11,287 bases of DNA, taken from NCBI GenBank assembly GCA_050050615.1, contig JASFTV010000092.1:1-11287 (forward strand), in the 5' to 3' direction. Position numbers and translations under genes: made by a program. Numbering within the stretch: position 1 is the stretch's first letter; each line of letters starts with the position of its first letter. Positions 1 through 6,424 of this stretch are shown in pieces. The notes beneath the pieces were generated by a model that did no database searches, was not told the origin of the DNA, and saw only the letters and a list, made by a program, of their open reading frames with translations. The DNA is from JASFTV01 sp050050615. Its GTDB lineage: Bacteria; Desulfobacterota; DSM-4660; Desulfatiglandales; HGW-15.

Positions 1-1826
1 GTAACCACCTTCCCCAGATCAGTCGCGTGAAATCGGTTTCGGATTCTTTCTACATATTTGCGCATCTGGATGACCTGGATAATCTGGGCATAAGTGCTGG
101 GCCGGCCAATGCCTTCGGATTCAAGCTTCCTTACCAGTGAGGCTTCCGTATATCGGGGTGGTGGTGATGTGAAGTTTTGTATTGGATCGATCTGAAAGGC
201 TGCCAGTATTTGATTTTCGGCCATCGGGGGTAATACCGCTTCGTCCGAGGCACTGGGCACGCCCGCGACTTTGTAGTATCCATCGAAGACAAGTACTCGA
301 CCGGTGGCGCGGAAGACCAGGTTTCCGTGCTCATCAATGCCTGCGATCAAAACGGTTGTGTAATCCCAATCAGCATCCGCCATCTGACAAGCCACGAACC
401 GCTCCCAGATCAGCTTGTATAGTTTGTAGTGTTGCTCCTTGAGCGATGAACGGAGCCGCTCCGGTGTCAGCCTGACGTCGGTCGGGCGGATCGCTTCGTG
501 TGCCTCCTGCGCGGCTTTGTTGGAAGTTGGAAACACGTTAGCCTTTGGTGGGAGGTAGGGGTCGCCGAAATGCGACGCAATGTAATCCCGCGCCGCATTG
601 ACCGCTTCGGCGGATAGATGCGTCGAATCTGTTCTCATGTATGTGATAAGACCGACAGAGCCCATGCCTTGGATGGGTAAGCCTTCGTAGAGGGCTTGGG
701 CAATGTTCATGGTATACTGAGCGGTGAAATCGAACTGATTCGCGGCTGACTGCTGCAGGGTGCTGGTAATGAAAGGTGGGTTGGGACGGCTTTTCGTCCT
801 TTTTGTCTGAACGGACTTTACCCGCCAGACTGGCCCACCGGCTGTCCGACCCTGCAATCGGATGGTACGCTGGTCAGATCCTTTGGCTTTCGAGCTATCT
901 TTTTCTAATGTTTTCTCGAGTTGAAAGCCGGCGCGCTCAGCAGCTGCCAACGCTGTTTTCATCTCCTTCGCTTCGAACTTACTGCCGTCGGTCTCTATGA
1001 GTTCTGCGGCCAGACTTTTGTGCCGGGACAACCAGCTGTTCTTTTCATGGGCCGAACGAGTGACGGATTTCCGGCCATTTCTCTTTTGTGAAGGCTCGTT
1101 TAGCCACGTGGCCCACGCCTCGGCCAGTGATAGGACATTTTCCAGGTCAATGGTAAAATAACCCATCACTTTCCAGTACTCCTCCGGGACAAAGGTCTCT
1201 ATGTCTCGCTCGCGCTCCACCACGAGTCTCACCGCTACCGATTGTACACGACCGGCGCTCAACCCGCCTGCAACTTTTTTCCACAACAACGGTGAGACTT
1301 GATATCCCACGATTCGGTCTAGGATGCGCCTGGCCTGCTGTGCGTTGACCTTGTCCATGTCAATCATACGGGGGCTTTGAAACGCTTTCTGCACTTCGCT
1401 TTTGGTAATGGCATTGAATACAACGCGCTTTGCGTCTTGCCGCTTGACCTTAAGCGCTTCTGACAAATGCCAAGCGATCGCCTCTCCTTCACGGTCCAAG
1501 TCCGTTGCTAGCCAGATGCCCGTAGCTTTCCTGGCTGCCTCTTTGAGCTCGGTCACCGTCTTTGTTTTGCCTTTGATAACTTGGTAGGTGGGTTTGAAAT
1601 CGCGATCGATATCCACGCCTGGCACAGGGTCTTTGACCCCTTTGGGATTCTTGTCCGGCAGGTCTCGCACATGTCCTACTGAAGCCATGACCACGTACTG
1701 GGGGCCAAGGTATTTATTGAGGGTTCGTGCCTTAGCCGGTGACTCGACAATCACCAACTGTTTCCCTGTCGTGTCTGGTACTGAGATGACTCGCTTGCTT
1801 CGTGTTGTCGTTTTTTTCTTGGGCAT
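1..1826 (-). CDS. topA: DNA topoisomerase I (type IA), 5' part, truncated by window edge
   Basis: This enzyme relaxes negatively supercoiled DNA by single-strand cleavage through a 5'-phosphotyrosine. The frame is open without a stop from ATG 1826-1824 to the left edge (608 full codons), so the C-terminus and any zinc ribbons are not visible. The Toprim domain starts with VIVESPAKA (E28 is the general-acid glutamate). The metal-binding motif ATDLDREGEAIAWH gives D109, D111 and E113. The active-site tyrosine is Y396 in LITYMRTDST, followed by R398. Later family motifs are EAHEAIRP and GIGRPSTYA. The protein has about 20 extra N-terminal residues, and the EEYW-to-FITSTLQQ segment is about 70 residues longer than I recall for E. 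coli. Both explain the higher tyrosine number. A GGAG lies only 2 bases before the ATG, so the ribosome site is poor, but no better in-frame start precedes the conserved VIVESPAKA. It lies 112 bp downstream of dprA on the same strand, a common pairing that suggests co-transcription. Confidence 0.96.
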   Translation of the reverse strand, partial: MPKKKTTTRSKRVISVPDTTGKQLVIVESPAKARTLNKYLGPQYVVMASVGHVRDLPDKNPKGVKDPVPGVDIDRDFKPTYQVIKGKTKTVTELKEAARKATGIWLATDLDREGEAIAWHLSEALKVKRQDAKRVVFNAITKSEVQKAFQSPRMIDMDKVNAQQARRILDRIVGYQVSPLLWKKVAGGLSAGRVQSVAVRLVVERERDIETFVPEEYWKVMGYFTIDLENVLSLAEAWATWLNEPSQKRNGRKSVTRSAHEKNSWLSRHKSLAAELIETDGSKFEAKEMKTALAAAERAGFQLEKTLEKDSSKAKGSDQRTIRLQGRTAGGPVWRVKSVQTKRTKSRPNPPFITSTLQQSAANQFDFTAQYTMNIAQALYEGLPIQGMGSVGLITYMRTDSTHLSAEAVNAARDYIASHFGDPYLPPKANVFPTSNKAAQEAHEAIRPTDVRLTPERLRSSLKEQHYKLYKLIWERFVACQMADADWDYTTVLIAGIDEHGNLVFRATGRVLVFDGYYKVAGVPSASDEAVLPPMAENQILAAFQIDPIQNFTSPPPRYTEASLVRKLESEGIGRPSTYAQIIQVIQMRKYVERIRNRFHATDLGKVV

Positions 1827-1855
1827 TTCTCCAACAAGTCAATAGGTTGTCACAG

Positions 1856-1898
1856 TTTAGCCGTATGAAAATTCCGCGGTGCTGGCCATGGGGCTAAA
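1856..1898. repeat. Inverted repeat in dprA-topA gap
   Basis: TTTAGCC (1856-1862) and GGCTAAA (1892-1898) are perfectly complementary across 29 bases, just upstream of topA. There is no T-run after either arm, so it is not a standard terminator. It could be a weak leader structure for topA, or chance. Apart from this I see nothing definite in the 112-bp gap. Confidence 0.25.
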
Positions 1899-1938
1899 AT
1901 GTTACAATAGATTCGGGTTTCTTCAGTTTAACGCCTCT

Positions 1939-3045
1939 CTACCGAACAAACATCTTTCCCGGAAGCTGCCGTATGATGCCCTTCAACTCCATTCTTGTCA
2001 ACACACTGGACACCTCGGCCGGTTCCATATTCCCGGCCCTGGCAATTTGGTCGATGTGAAGCGGGTAATCACCAATGATATCATAGATTGTTTTCTCAAA
2101 TTCCTCCATGGGAGGGAGGGCCTCTTCTTTAAAGGTATCCCTTTTGGGTGCGTGAGCATAATTCAGTCCTAATCCATCCAAAATATCATCTGAATTTTCG
2201 ATGAGTTGAGCGCCCTGTTTAATCAGAAAATGACAGCCAGCGCTCTTGAATGAATTGATACTCCCGGGGACCGCAAAGACGTCACGACCCTGTTCAAGGG
2301 CTAGGGAGGCTGTGATCAAAGAGCCACTCCTCATCGTTGCTTCCACAACGACAACGCTCCTGCTCATTCCACTTATGATTCGGTTCCGGATCGGGAAGTT
2401 TCTTGGTTCAGGGGGTGTGCCCAATGGAAATTCAGAGACAACCGCTCCGTTCTGGGTGATATGATCAAAGAGCTTCTTGTTAGAGGCCGGATAGATGGCA
2501 TCGATGCCGGTCCCTAAGACCGCTACGGTAAACCCCCGGCCGCCGAGGCAACCCCAGTGTGCAGCAGAATCGATGCCTCGGGCCATACCACTCACCACCC
2601 CCAATCCCCGTCTTGCGAGCCCTTGTCCTATTTTTTCAGCCGCCTTAAGTCCGTAATGCGTTGGGTTTCTTGAGCCTACTATGGCAATGAATGTCGCTTT
2701 CTGGGAGATATCTCTGCCCTTGACATACAGCAGCATGGGGGGATCATGGATCTCTTTCAGAGCAAGAGGGTAGGTTGGATCTAAATAGGTAATCATCCGT
2801 GCATTACAACGTTCAAGCGCTCTTAACACCTTTGCAGGATCTGCCGTATACTTTCTTTTCACAATGTTGTGGGCGACCTCCTTACGAAGACCCTCCACTT
2901 CCATCAAGTCAGACATGTTTGCATGAAATATGTCTTTCGGGCTCCCGAATCTTTCCAGCAGGTTTTTGAAGGCGATGCTGCCCAGACCTGGAACCAGATG
3001 TAAGGCGAGCCATTGAGATTTTTTGTCTGAGCTACGGCTTTGCAT
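1939..3045 (-). CDS. dprA: DNA-processing protein DprA/Smf
   Basis: DprA binds incoming single-stranded DNA during natural transformation, protects it and loads RecA; the family is also widespread in bacteria not known to be competent. At 368 residues the length is typical. Residues about 10-65 are the helical HhH/SAM-like region (LVPGLGSIAFKNLL). Residues about 115-285 are the Rossmann-like core, with IVGSRNPTHYG, VSGMARGIDSAAH, VLGTGIDAIYP, SEFPLG, and NFPIRNRIISG followed by VVEATMRSGSLITA. Residues about 312-368 form the DprA winged helix (DYPLHIDQIARAGNMEPAEVSSVLTRMELKG begins at about 318). The ATG start fits the family N-terminus, but no strong Shine-Dalgarno precedes it, so translation may depend on leader structure or be low. 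The gene sits between the LysM gene and topA on one strand. Confidence 0.96.
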   Translation of the reverse strand: MQSRSSDKKSQWLALHLVPGLGSIAFKNLLERFGSPKDIFHANMSDLMEVEGLRKEVAHNIVKRKYTADPAKVLRALERCNARMITYLDPTYPLALKEIHDPPMLLYVKGRDISQKATFIAIVGSRNPTHYGLKAAEKIGQGLARRGLGVVSGMARGIDSAAHWGCLGGRGFTVAVLGTGIDAIYPASNKKLFDHITQNGAVVSEFPLGTPPEPRNFPIRNRIISGMSRSVVVVEATMRSGSLITASLALEQGRDVFAVPGSINSFKSAGCHFLIKQGAQLIENSDDILDGLGLNYAHAPKRDTFKEEALPPMEEFEKTIYDIIGDYPLHIDQIARAGNMEPAEVSSVLTRMELKGIIRQLPGKMFVR

Positions 3046-3081
3046 GATTTTTCGTCAACGGTTAACTCGTCTTTGCGTGGA

Positions 3082-3111
3082 CTCGCCCTTCATAGCCCCG
3101 CATTGGCGAGG
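3082..3111 (-). promoter_or_regulatory. Mutually exclusive stems in the dprA leader
   Basis: On the minus strand, CCTCGC (3111-3106) can pair with GCGGGG (3101-3096) around a CAAT loop, with one G-T wobble. The overlapping CTCGCC (3110-3105) can instead pair perfectly with GGCGAG (3087-3082). The two folds share bases, so they cannot coexist. With the hairpin just upstream, this resembles a switchable leader, but no known riboswitch class is recognised. Confidence 0.3.
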
Positions 3112-3115
3112 TTAC

Positions 3116-3136
3116 AAAAACCGCGTCCTTTGGACG
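3116..3136 (-). terminator. Terminator-like hairpin in the dprA leader
   Basis: On the minus strand, CGTCC (3136-3132), an AAA loop and GGACG (3128-3124) form a 5-bp stem. It is followed by CGG and five T (3120-3116). The stem is short, so this is a weak intrinsic terminator or attenuator candidate between lysM and dprA. Confidence 0.35.
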
Positions 3137-3163
3137 TAGGAGCTTCACTGCGAAGATGGCGGG

Positions 3164-3194
3164 AGTATAAAACAGAGAGACTGAGGATAGTCAA
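3164..3194 (-). promoter_or_regulatory. Possible sigma70-type promoter for dprA
   Basis: Read on the minus strand, TTGACT (3194-3189) and TATACT (3169-3164) are good hexamers, 5 of 6 each, but the 19-base spacing is longer than ideal. A start would fall near 3157, giving a dprA leader of about 110 bases. It could make dprA-topA partly independent of lysM. Confidence 0.4.
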
Positions 3195-3228
3195 GCTTTT
3201 TCTTCTGCTGTCCTTCAAAGTGGGGTGG

Positions 3229-4368
3229 TCACTCTATGGTACAGGAGGGCATGTCGGCAAGGTAGTCAGGGGTTTCCAGCCACGATGTACCTTGGATGAA
3301 AGCACCGTTGGACAATTCCTCGACAGAGGAAAGGACGATGGCCGTGGCCGTATATGGTCTTGTTTCGACGACCATGATCTTTCCGACGGGTGTTTCATAG
3401 ATAGCTTTTCCTTCGGTCAACCTTTTCCAAAGACCAACCAGATATTGCTCCTTTGGTAGATTCTTCACGATGCTATCCTTGATCTCTTCCCACGTGGCGG
3501 TTTTGAGGTCAAGAGAGGGCACCTTGGTGACCCTTATCGCCTCGAAAACATAACCTCGCTGGATCCCGTCGTTGAAACCGCTGTCAAGATAGACAACAGA
3601 ATGCTGACCGAGGACTTTTGACTGATTCTTTGTGGCCACAATATTGCCATACAATCTTTGCGCCGTCGATACGGGTTGAATACAAGGTGATATCGGCTCA
3701 TAAGGGATGACCATATCTCCAACGCTGATGTCTATGAACGACTCGACGATCTCTGCGCGATAGTAGGGTTTTTTCAAACGCTCTTTAATGACCAGCCTGC
3801 CATGCACAGCGATGGCATATCCCAAATTCAGTTCGGTGAGGGGGTGTTTCAGCAAAGGAGAGGATTTAGCAATGTCATACTCATCGCCAACCTTGATATC
3901 TTCCCTTTCTCCAAAATCGACAAAGGCCGTATCTCCCTTGAACATGAGCATTCTAGCGCTATCAGAAGAACGGATGTAACCCAACGGTTTCACTTTGAAA
4001 GGGGAGAGGTATCCGAGCGCCCTCACATCGGTGAAGGTGGAAACATCAACGCCCTTCATGACGGGAAGGACTGGCTTGGAAATTTCCGGGACAGGCTTTA
4101 GGGGCGGTTTGGGTTTCTTTAAAGGTTCTATTTCCAACAGGGTGATGACATCTCCGGGTTTGAGGAGATGGGGGTTGGTGACAAAAGGATTCATCTCCCA
4201 CAGTTTGGGCCAGAGATCAGGGTCACCATAGTATTTTTCACAGAGGTCCCACAAGGTATCTCCTTTTACGACCGTGTGGGTGAGAGGTTGTGCCCCAATG
4301 AAGGAAGGATTCATAAGAAAAGAGATAAGAACCGAAAACGCCAAAACGATAAAACCTTTTTTCACCAT
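3229..4368 (-). CDS. Secreted LysM-domain protein, function of C-terminal part unknown
   Basis: A probable periplasmic or envelope-associated peptidoglycan-binding protein of 379 residues. An N-terminal signal peptide (K3, K4, then a hydrophobic stretch to about residue 20) has a likely cleavage after IGA at about residue 26. Residues about 31-78 are one LysM domain (HTVVKGDTLWDLCEKYYGD, with NPHLLKPGDVITL at its end). A proline/lysine-rich linker follows at about 82-103. The remaining 275 residues have mixed alpha/beta character, including VDFGEREDIKVGDEYDIA, and I recognise no domain. ATG 4368 is chosen over ATG 4383 because GAGGAA lies 7 bases before it, while the upstream ATG has only a weak AGGG. 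It is the first gene of a minus-strand lysM-dprA-topA run, with 183 bp to dprA. No catalytic residues were identified, so an enzymatic role is not claimed. Confidence 0.88.
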   Translation of the reverse strand: MVKKGFIVLAFSVLISFLMNPSFIGAQPLTHTVVKGDTLWDLCEKYYGDPDLWPKLWEMNPFVTNPHLLKPGDVITLLEIEPLKKPKPPLKPVPEISKPVLPVMKGVDVSTFTDVRALGYLSPFKVKPLGYIRSSDSARMLMFKGDTAFVDFGEREDIKVGDEYDIAKSSPLLKHPLTELNLGYAIAVHGRLVIKERLKKPYYRAEIVESFIDISVGDMVIPYEPISPCIQPVSTAQRLYGNIVATKNQSKVLGQHSVVYLDSGFNDGIQRGYVFEAIRVTKVPSLDLKTATWEEIKDSIVKNLPKEQYLVGLWKRLTEGKAIYETPVGKIMVVETRPYTATAIVLSSVEELSNGAFIQGTSWLETPDYLADMPSCTIE

Positions 4369-4404
4369 TATTTGATTCCTCATAGCACCCTACCCAAAAA
4401 AGTA

Positions 4405-4434
4405 TTTATACTAAATTACAGAAATTACTGACAA
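4405..4434 (-). promoter_or_regulatory. Promoter for the LysM gene
   Basis: On the minus strand, TTGTCA (4434-4429) is separated by 18 bases from TATAAA (4410-4405). Transcription would start near 4398, about 30 bases before ATG 4368. The -35 lies inside a palindrome, TGACA-AA-TGTCA (4429-4440), and a second consensus TTGACA overlaps its other arm (4442-4437). The palindrome could be an operator or an accident of two overlapping -35-like boxes. Confidence 0.55.
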
Positions 4435-4442
4435 ATGTCAAG

Positions 4443-4674
4443 AGGTTTTCGGTCGACGCCCACTGTTCAGAGGCGGTTACGCGTGTGGGTCTGCAGAGAA
4501 GATGGTGCTTTTGCAATATCGCGAGCACATAGTCCTGTGAGATGCATGGAAAGATCATGCGTCATGAGAACAGGTCATGTGGGTTTCTCAAAGGGCAAAG
4601 GGGGCTCATTATCCGAGATTGTCTATGGGGATTGATCGTTTCCGATCACGCCTGAAATGAATATGTTACACAGC
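4443..4674. other. Non-coding stretch between divergent promoters
   Basis: No coding region is supported here: the short frames have no ribosome site or protein-like composition. The one distinct element is a perfect hairpin or operator, TGATCG-TTTC-CGATCA at 4633-4648, 26 bases before the hsp20 -35 box. Confidence 0.5.
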
Positions 4675-4703
4675 TTGACAGGTGTAAAAAAAGGATTAAT
4701 ATT
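4675..4703 (+). promoter_or_regulatory. Promoter of the hsp20 pair
   Basis: A perfect -35 TTGACA (4675-4680) is followed, 17 bases on, by AATATT (4698-4703), 4 of 6 to the -10 consensus. Shifting by one base gives TAATAT, also 4 of 6. The surrounding sequence is AT-rich. A start near 4710 leaves a leader of about 100 bases. No sigma32-type -10 (CCCCAT-like) is seen, so a repressor or RNA-based heat control would be more likely. Confidence 0.55.
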
Positions 4704-4704
4704 T

Positions 4705-4731
4705 TTCCATACTACACATATAAGTGTGGAA
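4705..4731 (+). promoter_or_regulatory. 9-N9-9 inverted repeat, candidate operator of hsp20
   Basis: TTCCATACT (4705-4713) and AGTGTGGAA (4723-4731) pair over 9 positions with a single T-G wobble, separated by 9 bases. It begins immediately after the -10 and covers the likely transcription start. The 9-N9-9 geometry is that of CIRCE, the HrcA operator, but the arms do not match the CIRCE consensus. It could be a site for an unidentified heat-shock repressor or the first hairpin of the leader RNA. Confidence 0.45.
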
Positions 4732-4757
4732 GCGCTGCTTCGAGGTTCAAGAATTTA

Positions 4758-4805
4758 CCTCTCCGTCCGAGCGACGGGGCACTTAGGCTTTTTCCTAAGG
4801 GAGGT
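4758..4805 (+). promoter_or_regulatory. Structured leader and ribosome site of hsp20, possible RNA thermometer
   Basis: Two hairpins precede the first Hsp20 start. The first is CTCCGTC/GACGGGG around CGAGC (4761-4779, one wobble). The second is CTTAGG/CCTAAG around CTTTTT (4782-4799). The second ends at the strong ribosome site GGAGGT (4800-4805), 6 bases before ATG 4812. ACCTC (4758-4762) can pair with GAGGT (4801-4805), and the five U at 4789-4793 can also face GGAGG as in fourU-type thermometers, though mostly by wobble. Confidence 0.4.
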
Positions 4806-4811
4806 GGTATT

Positions 4812-5273
4812 ATGGCAATATTCAGGTGGAGGGGTCCTTTCTACGAGCAATTTAGAGAGTTCAAAGAGTTAAACCGTCTTCAAGACGAGGTCAATCGGCT
4901 TTACGAGAGTTTTTTTGGAAAAAGGCCTTACGGTGCAAAACCGCATCTATTCCCCGGAGTCAATGTGTGGGAAGATGATCATATGATCTACGTCACTGCA
5001 GAACTCCCTGGCGTTGAAGCTAAGGACGTTGATATTACGGTAGAGGAAGAGAGTCTTGCCATTAAGGGCGTCCGCAAGATAGCTCCTGAAGCAGAAGCGG
5101 TGAGCTATCATCGCAAAGAAAGAGAAGAGGGTGCTTTCAATCGGAAGATTTCTTTGCCCGTGCGCATCGCCGCAGACAAAGCCCATGCCGAGAGCAAAGA
5201 TGGGGTCTTAATGGTCGTGATGCCCAAGGCAGAAGAGGTTCGACCGAGAAAGGTGGAAATAAAGGTGGAGTAG
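4812..5273 (+). CDS. Small heat-shock protein, Hsp20/alpha-crystallin family (first of pair)
   Basis: An ATP-independent cytoplasmic holdase that binds unfolding proteins under stress. It has 153 residues. The N-terminal arm (1-45) contains an amphipathic segment, EFKELNRLQDEVNRLYESF. The alpha-crystallin domain spans about 48-142, with NVWEDDHMIYVTAELPGV and the family signature ending in DGVLMVVMPKAE (GVL at 131-133). The C-terminal tail carries V148-x-I150, the I/V-x-I/V motif used to dock into the neighbouring subunit during oligomer assembly. ATG 4812 follows GGAGGT at 6-base spacing. The second Hsp20 gene starts 10 bases after the stop, so the two are surely co-transcribed and may form hetero-oligomers. 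Confidence 0.95.
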   Translation: MAIFRWRGPFYEQFREFKELNRLQDEVNRLYESFFGKRPYGAKPHLFPGVNVWEDDHMIYVTAELPGVEAKDVDITVEEESLAIKGVRKIAPEAEAVSYHRKEREEGAFNRKISLPVRIAADKAHAESKDGVLMVVMPKAEEVRPRKVEIKVE

Positions 5274-5283
5274 GGGGTGATTT

Positions 5284-5685
5284 ATGTTGGATAACAAAGA
5301 GCTTCAAGTCACGGACAAAAAGGAAGCGGAGGTAAAAGGGGAGTTGACCCATGAAGGCCCCGTTTTCGCGCCTGCTGTCGATATTCTTGAGAACAGTGAA
5401 GCCCTAGTGCTCATCGCTGACATGCCGGGCGTAAGCAGTGAGGGTGTGGAGATCTATCTCAAAGATAATGAACTCACCATTTCCGGCCGGGTGAGGTCGG
5501 CAAAACCGGATGCTTCCATTATTTATAAAGAATATGACTCAGGAAATTACCTGAGGAAATTCACCCTGTCCAGCGTCATTGATCAGGGAAAAATTCAAGC
5601 AAGCATGAAAAACGGCGTTTTACGCGTCGCTCTGCCAAAGGCAGAGGCGGTCAAACCCCGAAAGATTACCGTCAAGGCGGGCTAG
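5284..5685 (+). CDS. Small heat-shock protein, Hsp20/alpha-crystallin family (second of pair)
   Basis: A holdase chaperone of 133 residues, divergent from its upstream partner. The N-terminal arm is short and charged (residues 1-28, rich in K and E) and lacks the hydrophobic helix of the first protein. The alpha-crystallin domain spans about 29-122, with AVDILENSEALVLIADMPGV and the signature KNGVLRVALPKAE (GVL at 111-113). The tail has I128-x-V130. The ribosome site is only a G-run (AGGGGGTG) a few bases before ATG, so translation is probably coupled to the first gene across the 10-base gap. The different N-terminal arms suggest the two subunits have different client binding or assembly, as known for other paired bacterial sHsps. 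No U-tailed terminator follows. Confidence 0.94.
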   Translation: MLDNKELQVTDKKEAEVKGELTHEGPVFAPAVDILENSEALVLIADMPGVSSEGVEIYLKDNELTISGRVRSAKPDASIIYKEYDSGNYLRKFTLSSVIDQGKIQASMKNGVLRVALPKAEAVKPRKITVKAG

Positions 5686-5783
5686 CTTTCCCCGGGAAAC
5701 GGGTTTCCTGAGGAGAGGGCAGCCCATGCAGACACTTCCGGTCCATACCATGGCGTTACAAATGAGAAGCGGTGTGAGACGAC

Positions 5784-5978
5784 CTAGGAGCGGCTTTTCG
5801 TGTTCACGCCTTCAGATGGCTCCGTCTCAGTAAACGCCGATGGACCAGCAACGATGTTGATGCCGTTATCCAAGGCTATGATATAGAATTCAAATTCAGA
5901 ATTTGTTTTCTGAGTGATCTGGCCCTCTATCCCCTTATATCCTTTGGTCATCTTGACCTTTGTTCCAGGTGCGTGCAT
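5784..5978 (-). CDS. Small KOW/SH3-like conserved-looking protein
   Basis: A 64-residue protein, family not recognised with certainty. Residues about 4-45 (PGTKVKMTKGYKGIEGQI followed by hydrophobic beta-like stretches) have the V-x-V-x-x-G-x-x-G-x-x-G-x-I pattern of KOW/SH3-type barrels. The tail after about 48 is polar and probably disordered. There is no signal peptide or membrane segment, so it is likely cytoplasmic. A perfect AAGGAGGT (5993-5986) lies 7 bases before ATG 5978 and only 4 before ATG 5981, so I chose the inner start. The strong ribosome site and domain-like composition support a real gene. It converges with hsp20 (98 bp apart) and has a long structured leader. Nucleic-acid or ribosome binding is possible for this fold, but that is inference. 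Confidence 0.72.
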   Translation of the reverse strand: MHAPGTKVKMTKGYKGIEGQITQKTNSEFEFYIIALDNGINIVAGPSAFTETEPSEGVNTKSRS

Positions 5979-6000
5979 CATCTAGACCTCCTTCAGCATT

Positions 6001-6120
6001 TGACCATGGGTGAGGCCCCGCAGGGGCGGGACAGGCAGGGCGGAGAGCCTCCCGGGAATCGCCATGGAAGTAGCTCCGTGGAATTGACATCGAAGGTGCT
6101 CCGCCCGCCTTTGCCACCCC
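6001..6120 (-). promoter_or_regulatory. GC-rich, highly structured leader upstream of the small KOW-like gene
   Basis: This block is much more GC-rich than its surroundings. It holds a long stem, GGCAGGGCGGAG (6034-6045) with CTCCGCCCGCC (6099-6109), perfect except for one bulged base. It also has a local hairpin, GCCCC-GCA-GGGGC (6015-6027), a TCCCGGGA palindrome and two CCATGG sites. If transcription begins at the promoter near 6234-6263, all of this lies in the 5' leader. It may be a cis-regulatory RNA, a separate small RNA or a palindromic repeat. No known class is recognised. Confidence 0.4.
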
Positions 6121-6155
6121 TTTTTGCATAACTGATCCTCGATGCCCTTCTTTTT

Positions 6156-6202
6156 GAAAAGAGACCCCCCATGACTCGCACCAAGCACTGATTCGTTTTT
6201 GG
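6156..6202 (-). repeat. Dispersed repeat, copy A
   Basis: Read on the minus strand, the copy begins CCAAAAACGAATCAGTGCTT. Its first 20 bases match copy B (8860-8911, plus strand) with two differences. Weaker similarity continues through a CATGGG-like core to a CTC(A)TTTTC end after a small gap. The copies are in inverted orientation, 2.66 kb apart, in the gaps flanking the DHH and lipoprotein genes. Confidence 0.5.
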
Positions 6203-6233
6203 ACAAGGATGATTTTGGAGAAATGTGAACTTT

Positions 6234-6263
6234 ATCATTGGTATAGCGGCGGTTCGTTGTCAA
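6234..6263 (-). promoter_or_regulatory. Possible promoter for the small KOW-like gene
   Basis: On the minus strand, a perfect TTGACA (6263-6258) is followed after 18 bases by AATGAT (6239-6234), 4 of 6. A start near 6227 would give a leader of about 250 bases. Confidence 0.4.
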
Positions 6264-6424
6264 CAGGATTTTTCTTTTCAGTATCACAAAATGAGAGAAA
6301 TTATCCAGGGGCGGCAAAATCCACCGTCTCATTTACGCATCAAGACTGAAATGAGTTAGGTACTAGACTATGGCGGTTATGGACGGCCTACCATCACGGC
6401 CATGATGAGGGATTGTCAGAATAC

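Noticed and set aside
757..1190. Frameshift or pseudogene in topA
   Set aside because: Codon-by-codon reading of the minus strand from 1826 through the insert to the edge finds no stop, and conserved motifs on both sides are in the same frame.
4435..4872. Plus-strand frames across the hsp20 upstream region
   Set aside because: They lack ribosome sites, and one overlaps the promoter, leader and start of hsp20 in another frame.
5693..5710. Hairpin CGGGAAA-CGGG-TTTCCTG after the second hsp20 gene as a terminator
   Set aside because: The stem has a wobble and no T-run follows on either strand within a useful distance.
5982..6332. Minus-strand frame of 116 codons upstream of the small KOW-like gene
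   Set aside because: Residues are not protein-like, it runs through the palindromic GC-rich block and the dispersed repeat, has no ribosome site, and the small gene's own ribosome site lies at its end.
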